From: Gammaproteobacteria bacterium
Lineage (GTDB): Bacteria > Pseudomonadota > Gammaproteobacteria > Xanthomonadales > Wenzhouxiangellaceae
Reading direction: 5' to 3'
Assembly (NCBI GenBank): GCA_003561495.1
Contig: PWWM01000236.1
Location: 1-14,822 of the forward strand
DNA: 14,822 bases
Shown: positions 6,931 through 13,752 of the stretch, one piece after another
Layout of the letters: each line of letters begins with the position of its first letter
How positions within the stretch are numbered: position 1 is the first letter of the stretch
Made by a program: the position numbers and the translations under genes
Notes under the pieces: model-generated
What the model was told of the DNA's origin: nothing
Seen by the model: only the letters and a program-made list of their open reading frames with translations
Databases searched by the model: none

Positions 6931-7736
6931 ACACTGAAAAGGGCAAAAAAGTCACCGTCCCCGGCCTGGCCGACATGAAGCAATCCGGCCAGGCCATCGT
7001 CATGTTGACGGCCTATGACGCCAGCTTTGCCGGCCGGCTCGATGCCGCCGGCATAGATTGTGTGCTCGTGGGTGACTCACTCGGCAACGTGATTCAGGGC
7101 CGAGACAGCACGCTGCCGGTGACCGTCGATGACATGGTCTACCACGTCCAGGCCGTGCGCCGCGGTTTGCAGCGCGCCTTGCTGGTTGCCGACATGCCCT
7201 TCATGAGCTATCACGACAGAGCCGCCGCCATGAACACCGCAAGCCACTTGATGCGAGCCGGGGCCGAAATGGTCAAGCTCGAGGGCGGGTCGGCCATGGT
7301 TGAGTTGGTTTCAGAACTGGTCGCACAGGGCATTCCAGTCTGTGGTCACCTCGGCCTGACGCCACAACATGTTCATCAACTGGGCGGATACCGGGTCCAG
7401 GGACGGGACGAGGCACTGGCGCGTGTGTTGCGAGAGGATGCAGCCGCGCTGGAGAACGCTGGCGCCGGCATGCTGGTCCTCGAGTGCGTACCCAATCGTC
7501 TGGCCGCCATTGTGGCTTCTCAGCTGCGCATTCCGGTCATTGGCATCGGGGCCGGTCCCGAGGTCGATGGCCAGGTCCTGGTGTTGTATGACGCACTGGG
7601 AATCAGCAGCGGGCGTCGTCCGCGCTTTGTGCGCGACTTCATGCGCGGCCAGGACAGCATCGATGGTGCTCTGGCGGCTTATGCCGCGGCGGTGCGGGAT
7701 GGCAGTTTCCCGGGTGACGAGCACAGCTACGGTTGA
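6927..7736 (+). CDS. panB: 3-methyl-2-oxobutanoate hydroxymethyltransferase
   Basis: This 269-residue TIM-barrel enzyme makes ketopantoate from 2-ketoisovalerate and methylenetetrahydrofolate, the first step to pantothenate and coenzyme A. LTAYDASFAG (27-36) and VGDSLGNV with the metal-binding D50 are present. VADMPFMSY supplies the second acidic ligand, and E186 in VLECVPNRLA matches the catalytic glutamate. GAGPEVDGQVLVLYD is also characteristic. The length matches the family. The start has a strong GAGAGG about five bases upstream and overlaps the folK stop (ATGA). Its folate cofactor makes the folK neighbourhood metabolically sensible. It is followed directly by panC. Confidence 0.97.
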   Translation: MNTEKGKKVTVPGLADMKQSGQAIVMLTAYDASFAGRLDAAGIDCVLVGDSLGNVIQGRDSTLPVTVDDMVYHVQAVRRGLQRALLVADMPFMSYHDRAAAMNTASHLMRAGAEMVKLEGGSAMVELVSELVAQGIPVCGHLGLTPQHVHQLGGYRVQGRDEALARVLREDAAALENAGAGMLVLECVPNRLAAIVASQLRIPVIGIGAGPEVDGQVLVLYDALGISSGRRPRFVRDFMRGQDSIDGALAAYAAAVRDGSFPGDEHSYG

Positions 7737-7738
7737 GC

Positions 7739-8575
7739 ATGCGCACAGTTGAACAGCTTGACAGCCTGCGCGCTACTCTGGATGGCTGGCAGGGCAGGCG
7801 TGGGCGAGTTGGCCTGGTGCCGACCATGGGTAATCTGCACGCGGGCCACCTGCGGCTGATCCGGGTTCTTCGTGATCACTGCGATCGTACCGTTGTCAGC
7901 ATTTTCGTCAATCCCACCCAGTTCGGGCCTGGCGAGGACTTCCAGTCTTACCCGCGCACCCTGGACGCGGATCTTGAAGCGCTTGAACGCGAAAGCTGTG
8001 ACCTGGTCTGGCTTCCGGATGTCGAGACCATGTATCCACTTGCCGAATCCTTCCGGATTCAGCCTCCAGACCGTTTGACCCAAAAGTTGTGTGGCCTGGA
8101 CCGACCCGGTCATTTCAACGGGGTGGCCAGCGTGGTGTTGCGTTTGTTCAACCAGGTCAGTCCCGATGTGGCCATATTCGGCGAGAAGGATTTTCAGCAG
8201 TTGTTGATCATTCGGCAAATGGTCAAGGACCTGGCCCTGCCGATCGAGATTCAGGCCTTGCCCACCGTTCGCGAATCCGATGGCCTGGCCATGAGCTCAC
8301 GCAATCAGTATCTGACTGCCGCCGAACGCGCCATCGCGCCCTTGCTGCATCAAACACTGATTGAGCTGGCCGAAAAACTTTCGGCTGAACATTCCTGGGA
8401 GGATTCAAGGCAGTTGGCCTGGGATCAGCTCGAAGAGGCCGGTTTCCAGCCACAGTACCTGGAATGGTTGAGCGCCGAAAGCCTTGGTCCCCCGCAACCG
8501 GGACGGCCGCAACGACTACTGGTGGCCGCCCGACTGGGCAAGGCCCGCCTGATCGACAACGTTGGATTGGTTTAG
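7739..8575 (+). CDS. panC: Pantothenate synthetase (pantoate-beta-alanine ligase)
   Basis: This 278-residue enzyme joins pantoate and beta-alanine using ATP. It has the nucleotidyltransferase signature PTMGNLHAGH (28-37, with HAGH at 34-37), NPTQFGPGED, GEKDFQQLLIIRQM and the KMSKS-like AMSSRNQYL. The start is unsettled. The ATG at 7739 is preferred for its fit to the family N-terminus, but a TTG at 7733 overlaps the panB TGA as TTGA, mirroring the ATGA junctions upstream, and would add two residues. Neither has a clear Shine-Dalgarno. The last codons and the TAG form the first unit of a GGTTT repeat array that continues downstream. panD, which makes beta-alanine and often accompanies panBC, is not in the window. 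Confidence 0.96.
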   Translation: MRTVEQLDSLRATLDGWQGRRGRVGLVPTMGNLHAGHLRLIRVLRDHCDRTVVSIFVNPTQFGPGEDFQSYPRTLDADLEALERESCDLVWLPDVETMYPLAESFRIQPPDRLTQKLCGLDRPGHFNGVASVVLRLFNQVSPDVAIFGEKDFQQLLIIRQMVKDLALPIEIQALPTVRESDGLAMSSRNQYLTAAERAIAPLLHQTLIELAEKLSAEHSWEDSRQLAWDQLEEAGFQPQYLEWLSAESLGPPQPGRPQRLLVAARLGKARLIDNVGLV

Positions 8576-8677
8576 TTGGTTTTGTTGGTTTTATTGGTTT
8601 GGTTGGTTTGTTCGTTATACGGCAACCAAATCATCAAACAAATTAAACCAATCAAACTAACTAAACCAACCAAACCG
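8567..8677. repeat. Inverted pair of 9-base GGTTT-core tandem arrays between panC and the parA-like gene
   Basis: Five consecutive 9-base units of form TTGGTTTNN occupy 8567-8611: TTGGTTTAG, TTGGTTTTG, TTGGTTTTA, TTGGTTTGG and TTGGTTTGT. The first unit contains the panC stop codon. After a short centre (TCGTTATACGGC and AACCAAATC), 8633-8677 holds five 9-base units in the opposite sense: ATCAAACAA, ATTAAACCA, ATCAAACTA, ACTAAACCA and ACCAAACCG. The two arms form a long imperfect palindrome of about 45 bases each, many mismatches being G-U tolerant in RNA. It fills the spacer between convergent genes, with the G/T strand being the sense strand after each stop codon. Its role is unknown; two-way termination and slippage-derived sequence are both possible. 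Confidence 0.85.
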
Positions 8678-8691
8678 CTCAACCAAACACC

Positions 8692-8730
8692 GGACCTGTC
8701 AGTCGGCTGAAAGCCGTGGCCAGCAGGTCC
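8692..8730 (-). terminator. Nested stem-loop after the parA-like gene, possible terminator
   Basis: GGACCTG (8692-8698) pairs with CAGGTCC (8724-8730), enclosing a second perfect hairpin, CGGCT-GAA-AGCCG (8704-8716). On the minus strand the structure begins one base after the TGA of the parA-like gene (8732-8734) and is followed by a T-rich run (GGTGTTTGGTTG) that opens the repeat array. This resembles an intrinsic terminator, though the T tract is broken by G. Confidence 0.45.
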
Positions 8731-8731
8731 G

Positions 8732-9373
8732 TCATCCCTTTCCCCGCGATCGGCGGCTCCTGATCCATTTCATGATGGTTTCCCATTCTTCCCAGTCTTG
8801 CCAGGCCAGGTAAGGAGGCAAGTCAGAGACGGACAGGCCGCGTTCGAAGGCGCGCACGTAGTTCATGGAATCGCGCAGCTGACCGACCACGGGGACGCGG
8901 AAGTCGTTGAGAAACCCGGTCAGTTCACGATAGATGATGGTATGCGGGCGGACCCGGTTGGCGATCAGACCGACCACGGTTTCGCGATCCTGGACCGGCT
9001 TGAGTTCCAGCATGTGGTTGAGAAACCGCCAGGCGGCGCGCATGTCCACGGGTGAAGGGAGAACGGGCACCAGAATGGTTTGGGCGCGCCTGAGCACATG
9101 TCCAAGGTCATTGCCGTGAATGCCGGCCGGCGTGTCCAGAACCATGATATCGGCCTCTGACGGCGCTCGTAACGGCCCGCCCTGGGCGTTCACGCTGAGA
9201 ATCTCCGGATAGCCCTCACCGCGCAAGGCCAGCCAGTCGTTGGTCGATTGCTGAGGATCCATGTCGCCCAGGGCAACATGATGGCCCTCCCAGGCCAGGG
9301 CGGCCGCCAGGCTGGTGGCAATGGTGCTCTTGCCGCAGCCCCCTTTGGCATTGACAATAGCGATGGTGCGCAT
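8732..9373 (-). CDS. Orphan ParA/MinD-family ATPase
   Basis: This 213-residue deviant Walker A ATPase begins MRTIAIVNAKGGCGKST, with the signature lysine K10 and P-loop lysine K15. It continues with DMDPQQSTNDW (37-47) and the Walker B-like VLDTPAG with D80. These are ParA-family features for ATP-dependent dimerisation and, in many members, nonspecific DNA or surface binding. It has no ParB partner or helix-turn-helix domain and is shorter than chromosomal ParA/Soj (about 250-265), so a cargo-positioning role is more likely than chromosome segregation. The frame is open to an ATG at 9388, but 9373 is chosen because GGAGGG lies seven bases upstream and the family begins at the hydrophobic strand. 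The start falls 15 bases after the stop of the upstream lipoprotein gene, so the two are probably in one operon. Confidence 0.88.
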   Translation of the reverse strand: MRTIAIVNAKGGCGKSTIATSLAAALAWEGHHVALGDMDPQQSTNDWLALRGEGYPEILSVNAQGGPLRAPSEADIMVLDTPAGIHGNDLGHVLRRAQTILVPVLPSPVDMRAAWRFLNHMLELKPVQDRETVVGLIANRVRPHTIIYRELTGFLNDFRVPVVGQLRDSMNYVRAFERGLSVSDLPPYLAWQDWEEWETIMKWIRSRRSRGKG

Positions 9374-9388
9374 GACCGCTCCCTCCAT

Positions 9389-9799
9389 CTAGTAATTGCT
9401 TGGATCCGGCAACCCCGAATGGAGCAGCCAGGCATTCATGTCTTCATCATAACGCCAATATTCAAGGTGATCGATCAGTCGTTCACGCTGGGTGTGGACA
9501 TGATACATGCGAATTCGCACGGCACGCCGCACCCCCGTCCCATCAGGATCGACCAGGACCTGGCGAGTGCGAAATTCGGTCACCCTGAATTGCTCCAGCC
9601 GTCGAACATCCAGCTCGGTGACCGGATTTTCGGCCAGCCATTCCGGGTGGATGAAGTCGACCAGGGATTCAAAGTGATTCCAGCGCACCAGAACCTCCCA
9701 GCGATCCATCGCTTCCTGACGCTCACGCTCCATCTGCCCGCCGCCGCAGGCGGTCAAGACCAGAACTGACACCATTATGGTCACGAAAGCGAGTCTCAT
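9389..9799 (-). CDS. Small lipoprotein of unknown function
   Basis: This 136-residue protein has a clear lipoprotein signal, MRLAFVTIMVSVLVLTAC, with lipobox LTAC at residues 15-18 and Gly at +2, so outer membrane retention is likely. The mature part is rich in charged and aromatic residues (DRWEVLVRWNHFESLVDFIHPEWL early, LEYWRYDEDMNAWLLHSGLPD late) and looks like one small alpha+beta domain. The order of a helix pair with WNHFESL, then strands ending in a W/Y-rich motif, is reminiscent of NTF2-like folds, but I cannot assign a family. Its ATG overlaps the stop of the upstream thioesterase (ATGA), and it precedes the parA-like gene by 15 bases, so the three genes form a likely operon. Confidence 0.85.
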   Translation of the reverse strand: MRLAFVTIMVSVLVLTACGGGQMERERQEAMDRWEVLVRWNHFESLVDFIHPEWLAENPVTELDVRRLEQFRVTEFRTRQVLVDPDGTGVRRAVRIRMYHVHTQRERLIDHLEYWRYDEDMNAWLLHSGLPDPSNY

Positions 9800-10284
9800 C
9801 GATACGGTACTCCCTGCGCTTCGGGCAACGAATGGAGGGCAGCATAACGGGCGGTGAGTGTGGCTGTCACCTCGCCATCGACCTCAACCCGGGGTGCGAG
9901 TGCCAGTCGCCCTCGGTCCTGATGCCGAAAGGTCTCGATGAATTGCTGACAATCCTCAAGCGCTGGCCAGTCACAGATCACCCGAAAGTCATTGCTGACA
10001 GGAGCAATGAAGCGGGTCTCACAACGCGAGACCACCAGATCACCGGCAAGTCCGGCTCGCCGCAGGAGAAGGCGCGGCAGCGACCAGCCGGCCAGCAGCA
10101 TCGCGCCAGACAAGGCGCCGCCGAATGCCGTGCCCTTGTCGTTGATATTGGGCTTGAGCGGAAGATGAAACTCCAGCCCGGCCTCGTCCAGGCGTGCAAT
10201 CTGCAACCCCATCGCGCCACCCAGCGGGATCTGCCGGGTCAACACATCCTCAAGCCACGCCTTTTCACTTGCCTCATCACTCAT
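9796..10284 (-). CDS. YiiD C-terminal/PaaI-like hotdog thioesterase
   Basis: The protein has 162 residues from the chosen start. It contains PNINDKGTAFGGALSGAM (45-62), closely matching the N-x-x-GTAFGG(S/A)L signature of the YiiD C-terminal type of hotdog-fold putative thioesterases. It continues with ARLDEAGLEFHLPL before and VVSRCETRFIAPVSNDFRV after, as in that family. A likely activity is hydrolysis of an acyl-CoA or acyl-ACP thioester, but the substrate is unknown. There is no acetyltransferase domain like that fused to E. coli YiiD. Start choice is uncertain: ATG 10284 (MSDEAS) is preferred, while ATG 10293 and a TTG at 10314 inside the repeat array are also in frame. It is first in the run thioesterase-lipoprotein-ParA and overlaps the lipoprotein gene by 4 bases. 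Confidence 0.8.
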   Translation of the reverse strand: MSDEASEKAWLEDVLTRQIPLGGAMGLQIARLDEAGLEFHLPLKPNINDKGTAFGGALSGAMLLAGWSLPRLLLRRAGLAGDLVVSRCETRFIAPVSNDFRVICDWPALEDCQQFIETFRHQDRGRLALAPRVEVDGEVTATLTARYAALHSLPEAQGVPYR

Positions 10285-10312
10285 CCCCGGCATTCTACCC
10301 AATCCCACCCCC

Positions 10313-10340
10313 AAACCTTAAACCTTAATCCTTAAACCTT
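10313..10340. repeat. Four 7-base tandem repeats in a divergent promoter region
   Basis: AAACCTT, AAACCTT, AATCCTT, AAACCTT run in tandem. On the minus strand the unit is AAGGTTT, so the GGTTT core recurs here with a 7-base period. The array occupies nearly half of the 67-base spacer between the thioesterase start (10284) and the MFS transporter start (10352), where both promoters must lie. Confidence 0.9.
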
Positions 10341-10345
10341 AAAAT
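10340..10345 (+). promoter_or_regulatory. Candidate -10 box directly before the MFS transporter
   Basis: TAAAAT (five of six matching TATAAT) overlaps the end of the heptamer array. A start about seven bases downstream would coincide with the ATG at 10352, implying a leaderless or nearly leaderless mRNA. That fits the absence of any Shine-Dalgarno in the C-rich stretch before the ATG. A -35-like CTTAAA lies at 10317-10322, inside the array. On the other strand TATTTT (10346-10341) is a weaker -10 for the thioesterase operon. Confidence 0.35.
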
Positions 10346-10351
10346 ACCCCC

Positions 10352-11668
10352 ATGCCGCCAGCTCCCGAGCCCAACCAGCGCCTGCCTTTCATCGCCCGCA
10401 TCCTGATGCCGCGTGAGATTCGCGCCAATGCCACCATGGCAGTAGCGCTAGGGGCGTTGGAGGGCGGAGTGGTCGGAGTGATCGTCAAGACCCAATTCGA
10501 TGGCCATGCCGACCCGACCTGGGTCAACCTGGCGGTTGCCATCGTGGCCGGGGCGCCGGCCTTTGCCAACATGGCCTCGCTGTGGATTTCCGGTCTGGCC
10601 GAGGGGCGCGACAAGACGGCCTGGGTATCCGCACTCATGTTGTTGACCTCGCTCTTTCTGATGGTCATGGCGCTCGCTCCCGGCAATGCGCTGGGGCTGG
10701 TTTTGATCACCGTTGCCATGGTGCTGGCGCGACTGTCCTGGGCCGGTGTGATCACCCTGCGGGCGGCGATCTGGCGTGCCAACTTCCCACGTCACGTGCG
10801 TGCCCGGGTCACGGGCCGAATTACCGTCATTTACTCCCTGACCATCGCGGTGACGGCCGCCCTGATCGGGCTGGCGATGTCGTGGTGGGCGGATGCCTGG
10901 AGGCTGCTGTTCCCCATCGCCGGCCTGCTGGGGGTGCTGGGGGCCTGGGGGTATCTGCGTACCCGGATTCGTGCGGGCAACCGCTTGCGCAAGAGCGAAT
11001 TGGCCCAGCGTAGCAATCGCCAGGGTGGTCAGCTACGCGCCAGCCTGCACATTCTAGGCACAGACCGCTGGTATCGTCGCTACATGCTGACGATGTTTGC
11101 TTTTGGCTCCGGCAATCTCATGGTCATTGCCCTGCTGGTCATCATTCTCAATGAACAATTCGGGTTTGATCGCTTTGAGCAGGTTTTGATCACCACCACC
11201 CTGCCGTTGCTCAGCCTGGCCATATTCACACCCGTCTGGGCACGTCGACTCGATGCGACTCATATCCTGGACTACCGGGCTCGCCAGGCCTGGAACTTCG
11301 TGCTGGCCCTGGGATTGTTCACGGCCGCGGCCATCAGCGGACTGTCCTGGCTGTTCTGGATCGGTGCGCTGGCCATGGGCGCGGCCTTCGCCGGCGGCAA
11401 GCTCGGCTGGAACCTGGGCCACAATGATTTTGCCAGTGATGATCAGTCAACGCTCTACATGGGCATTCATGTGACTCTGACCGGCATAAGGGGCCTGGTT
11501 GCGCCGCTGGCCGGCGTAGCGGTCTACCAGGTCCTGGAGGGCATGGATGCGGGTCTGGGTCGCTGGGTACTGCTTTTCCCATTCGCCCTGACCCTGGGTG
11601 GGGCGATCACGTTTGTCATTCTCGCTCGACTGAGACATAAGGAAATCAAAGAGTTGCACCATGCTTGA
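10352..11668 (+). CDS. Major facilitator superfamily transporter
   Basis: This 438-residue protein appears to have about 12 hydrophobic segments in two halves: roughly residues 27-47, 57-80, 90-107, 110-135, 155-180 and 185-205, then 245-265, 275-297, 310-350 (two) and 370-430 (two). They are separated by a basic cytoplasmic loop of about 40 residues (RTRIRAGNRLRKSELAQRSN). Short R/K-rich loops such as GLAEGRDK match an MFS inner membrane carrier. The substrate cannot be told from sequence. Its stop overlaps the start of a TonB-dependent receptor by 8 bases, so the pair probably imports one ligand across both membranes. No Shine-Dalgarno precedes the ATG, and the mRNA may be leaderless. The heptamer repeats lie directly upstream. 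Confidence 0.85.
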   Translation: MPPAPEPNQRLPFIARILMPREIRANATMAVALGALEGGVVGVIVKTQFDGHADPTWVNLAVAIVAGAPAFANMASLWISGLAEGRDKTAWVSALMLLTSLFLMVMALAPGNALGLVLITVAMVLARLSWAGVITLRAAIWRANFPRHVRARVTGRITVIYSLTIAVTAALIGLAMSWWADAWRLLFPIAGLLGVLGAWGYLRTRIRAGNRLRKSELAQRSNRQGGQLRASLHILGTDRWYRRYMLTMFAFGSGNLMVIALLVIILNEQFGFDRFEQVLITTTLPLLSLAIFTPVWARRLDATHILDYRARQAWNFVLALGLFTAAAISGLSWLFWIGALAMGAAFAGGKLGWNLGHNDFASDDQSTLYMGIHVTLTGIRGLVAPLAGVAVYQVLEGMDAGLGRWVLLFPFALTLGGAITFVILARLRHKEIKELHHA

Positions 11669-13682
11669 ACTACTGATCCTGTACGCCCTGATGCCGGATG
11701 GCGAGGAAATTGATCGTATCGAAGTCCGCGGGCGTGATATCGCCACGGATACCTCACAGGCCACGATGGAGCTGAGCAGTGAGGAGCTGGCCGCCATCCG
11801 TCCCACCCATCCGGCCGAGATCTTTACACGCCTGCCGGGTACCTGGGTTACGCGTGGGTCGGGTCAGGAGCACCTGTCCTCGGTTCGCTCTCCGTTGCTG
11901 GCCGGAGCCGGCGGCTGTGGAGCCTTGCTGATCCTGGAGGACGGCATCCCGATCCGTCCCCCGGGATTCTGCAACGTCAACAATTTCTTCGAGGTCAATC
12001 TCAACCAGGCCGCCAGCGTCGGTGTGCTGCGTGGCCCCGGCGGACTTGGACATGCCTCCGGCGGACTGCATGGGGTGATTGATGTCCGTACCCGTCCCGC
12101 CTGGATCGATGCCGAAAACCGGGTTAGCGCGGAGATGGGCAGCGACCGCTATCGCCGCCTGGCGCTGGAGACCACGAGCGAGATCGGGTCCGGGCAGTTG
12201 GCCCTGGATGCCACCCTGGTCGATGCCGGCAGTTTCCGTCGTGACGAAAGTTACGATCAGCAACTCATCACAGTCAATCACGCCCAGCCCATGGAATGGG
12301 GTCAATGGCGCACAACGCTGGCCGTGGCCCGTCTCGACCAGGACACGGCCGGCTTCATACTGGGTGAGCGTGCCTATCGAGATTCACTGACGCGCCGCGA
12401 CAATCTCAACCCGGAGGCTTTTCGCACCGGCACGGCCGTGCGTGTGCACAGCCGCGCCGATTGGCAGTCCGACGCTGGGGTCGACAATCGCCTGAGTATT
12501 TTCGCTCGCCGTTCGCGCATGACTTTTCTCCAGCATTTTCTGCCGGGACAGCCGCTGGAACGCAATGGTCAAATTTCCACAGGGCTGCAGTTCGACCAGC
12601 AACGACACGGCGACCGGTTCGATATCGATTGGGGGCTGGATGCCGAGCTGTTCAACGGATTCCTGTTTCAAGGCCAGGACAACCCGACCGAGGCAGCGCC
12701 GCCGGTGGCCGCCATCCGGCCGGTCGGGCGCCATTATGACTATGAAGTTGACGGGCAACGCCTTGGCGGTTATCTCGCCACTCGTGTTCAAATTGCGCCC
12801 CACTGGAATCTCCGGACCGGGGTGCACGCCGACTGGATTCGCTATGACTACAGCACCGACCTGGAACCGGGCAATCGCGCCGAGGATGGCAGCGAGTGCG
12901 ATATGGGCGGTTGTCTATACAATCGCCCGGGCGACCGTGTCGATCATTTTTTTAATATCGCCCCCGAGATTACGCTGAGCCGCCAGTGGGACCATGGCCA
13001 GGCGTGGTTGCGTTTGGCGCGCGGTTTCCGGGCGCCGCAAGCCACCGAATTGTACCGTCTGCAGCGCGGTCAGGATGTCGCCGATCTCGACTCGGAAACC
13101 CTGGATGCCATTGAGATGGGCATTCGCGGGCGGGGTCCGGTGGGTTATGAATTGGTGGCCTTTGTCCAGCGTAAGGACAATTTCATCTTCCGCGATGCCG
13201 ATGGATTCAATGTCAGTGACGGCCGCACTCGTCATCGCGGCATCGAGTTTGCCCTGGATTACGCCATCAACCCAGCCCTCACGGCTGCGGCACGAGGCAC
13301 GTACGCCATCCACGAGTACCGATTCGACCGGGACCTGGGAGGAGAAACCATTGTTCGTGGAAACGACATCTCCTCAGCCCCGCGCCGGGTATGGAGCGCC
13401 GATTTGACCTGGCGACCGCAGGATCGCTGGCTGGCCCAGTTGGCGTTCGAATCCACTGGCAGCTATTGGCTGGATGCCGAGAACACCCGGCGCTATGCGG
13501 GCCATCGGCTGTGGCACGGTCACATCGAATACCATGCCGCCAGTGGATGGCAGACCAGTTTGCGACTGCGCAATCTGCTTGATCGGCGCTATGCAGAACG
13601 CGCCGATTTCGCCTTCGGCAATTTCCGCTACTTTCCCGGGCCTGGCCGCAGCCTGTTCGTCAATGTGGCCAGGGCCTGGTAG
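11661..13682 (+). CDS. TonB-dependent outer membrane receptor
   Basis: This 673-residue protein has a TonB-box-like IDRIEVRG near residues 18-25. A plug domain (about 30-140) follows, with HPAEIFTRLPGTWVTRGSGQ, LILEDGIPI and VGVLRGPGG, then a beta-barrel ending ...GPGRSLFVNVARAW with a C-terminal aromatic residue typical of barrel proteins. The only four cysteines form two close pairs, C86/C104 in the plug and C413/C418 in what is probably an extracellular loop (ECDMGGCLYN). Both pairs are placed for disulphides and recur, as I recall, in a marine gammaproteobacterial receptor family of unknown ligand. The N-terminus is odd: MLELLILYALMPDG has no positive charge and only a very short hydrophobic core. 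No in-frame alternative start exists between 11661 and the upstream stop at 11631. The ATG overlaps the MFS gene by 8 bases. The ligand is unknown; siderophores or small organic nutrients are possible. Confidence 0.92.
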   Translation: MLELLILYALMPDGEEIDRIEVRGRDIATDTSQATMELSSEELAAIRPTHPAEIFTRLPGTWVTRGSGQEHLSSVRSPLLAGAGGCGALLILEDGIPIRPPGFCNVNNFFEVNLNQAASVGVLRGPGGLGHASGGLHGVIDVRTRPAWIDAENRVSAEMGSDRYRRLALETTSEIGSGQLALDATLVDAGSFRRDESYDQQLITVNHAQPMEWGQWRTTLAVARLDQDTAGFILGERAYRDSLTRRDNLNPEAFRTGTAVRVHSRADWQSDAGVDNRLSIFARRSRMTFLQHFLPGQPLERNGQISTGLQFDQQRHGDRFDIDWGLDAELFNGFLFQGQDNPTEAAPPVAAIRPVGRHYDYEVDGQRLGGYLATRVQIAPHWNLRTGVHADWIRYDYSTDLEPGNRAEDGSECDMGGCLYNRPGDRVDHFFNIAPEITLSRQWDHGQAWLRLARGFRAPQATELYRLQRGQDVADLDSETLDAIEMGIRGRGPVGYELVAFVQRKDNFIFRDADGFNVSDGRTRHRGIEFALDYAINPALTAAARGTYAIHEYRFDRDLGGETIVRGNDISSAPRRVWSADLTWRPQDRWLAQLAFESTGSYWLDAENTRRYAGHRLWHGHIEYHAASGWQTSLRLRNLLDRRYAERADFAFGNFRYFPGPGRSLFVNVARAW

Positions 13683-13685
13683 GGC

Positions 13686-13752
13686 GGTTGGTTGGTTTCT
13701 TGGTTTCTTGGTTTGTCGGTTTGTTGGTTTGTTGGTTTGGTTTCCGGTTTCC
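13686..13752. repeat. 8-base GGTTT-core tandem array after the TonB receptor
   Basis: After GGTTGGTT at 13686-13693, five 8-base units follow without gaps: GGTTTCTT, GGTTTCTT, GGTTTGTC, GGTTTGTT and GGTTTGTT (13694-13733). GGTTT and two 7-base units GGTTTCC (13739-13752) come next. The array starts 3 bases after the receptor stop codon and is G/T-only on the receptor's sense strand for over 50 bases, apart from a few C. Confidence 0.9.

Noticed and set aside
8464..8646. A plus-strand frame reading through the 9-base array as Gly/Val/Leu/Phe repeats
   Set aside because: It begins inside panC in another frame, and its repetitive part reflects DNA periodicity. There is no ribosome site or homology.
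8567..8677. CRISPR array
   Set aside because: Units are 9 bases with no unique spacers, and there are no cas genes.
9248..10335. Two plus-strand open frames (9248-9769, 9832-10335) opposite the ParA/lipoprotein/thioesterase operon
   Set aside because: The minus-strand frames carry a P-loop, a lipobox and a hotdog signature and are tightly coupled, so the plus-strand frames are shadows.
10313..10340. Telomere-like repeat
   Set aside because: AAGGTTT resembles telomeric motifs by composition only. Four copies between two bacterial genes have no telomeric context.
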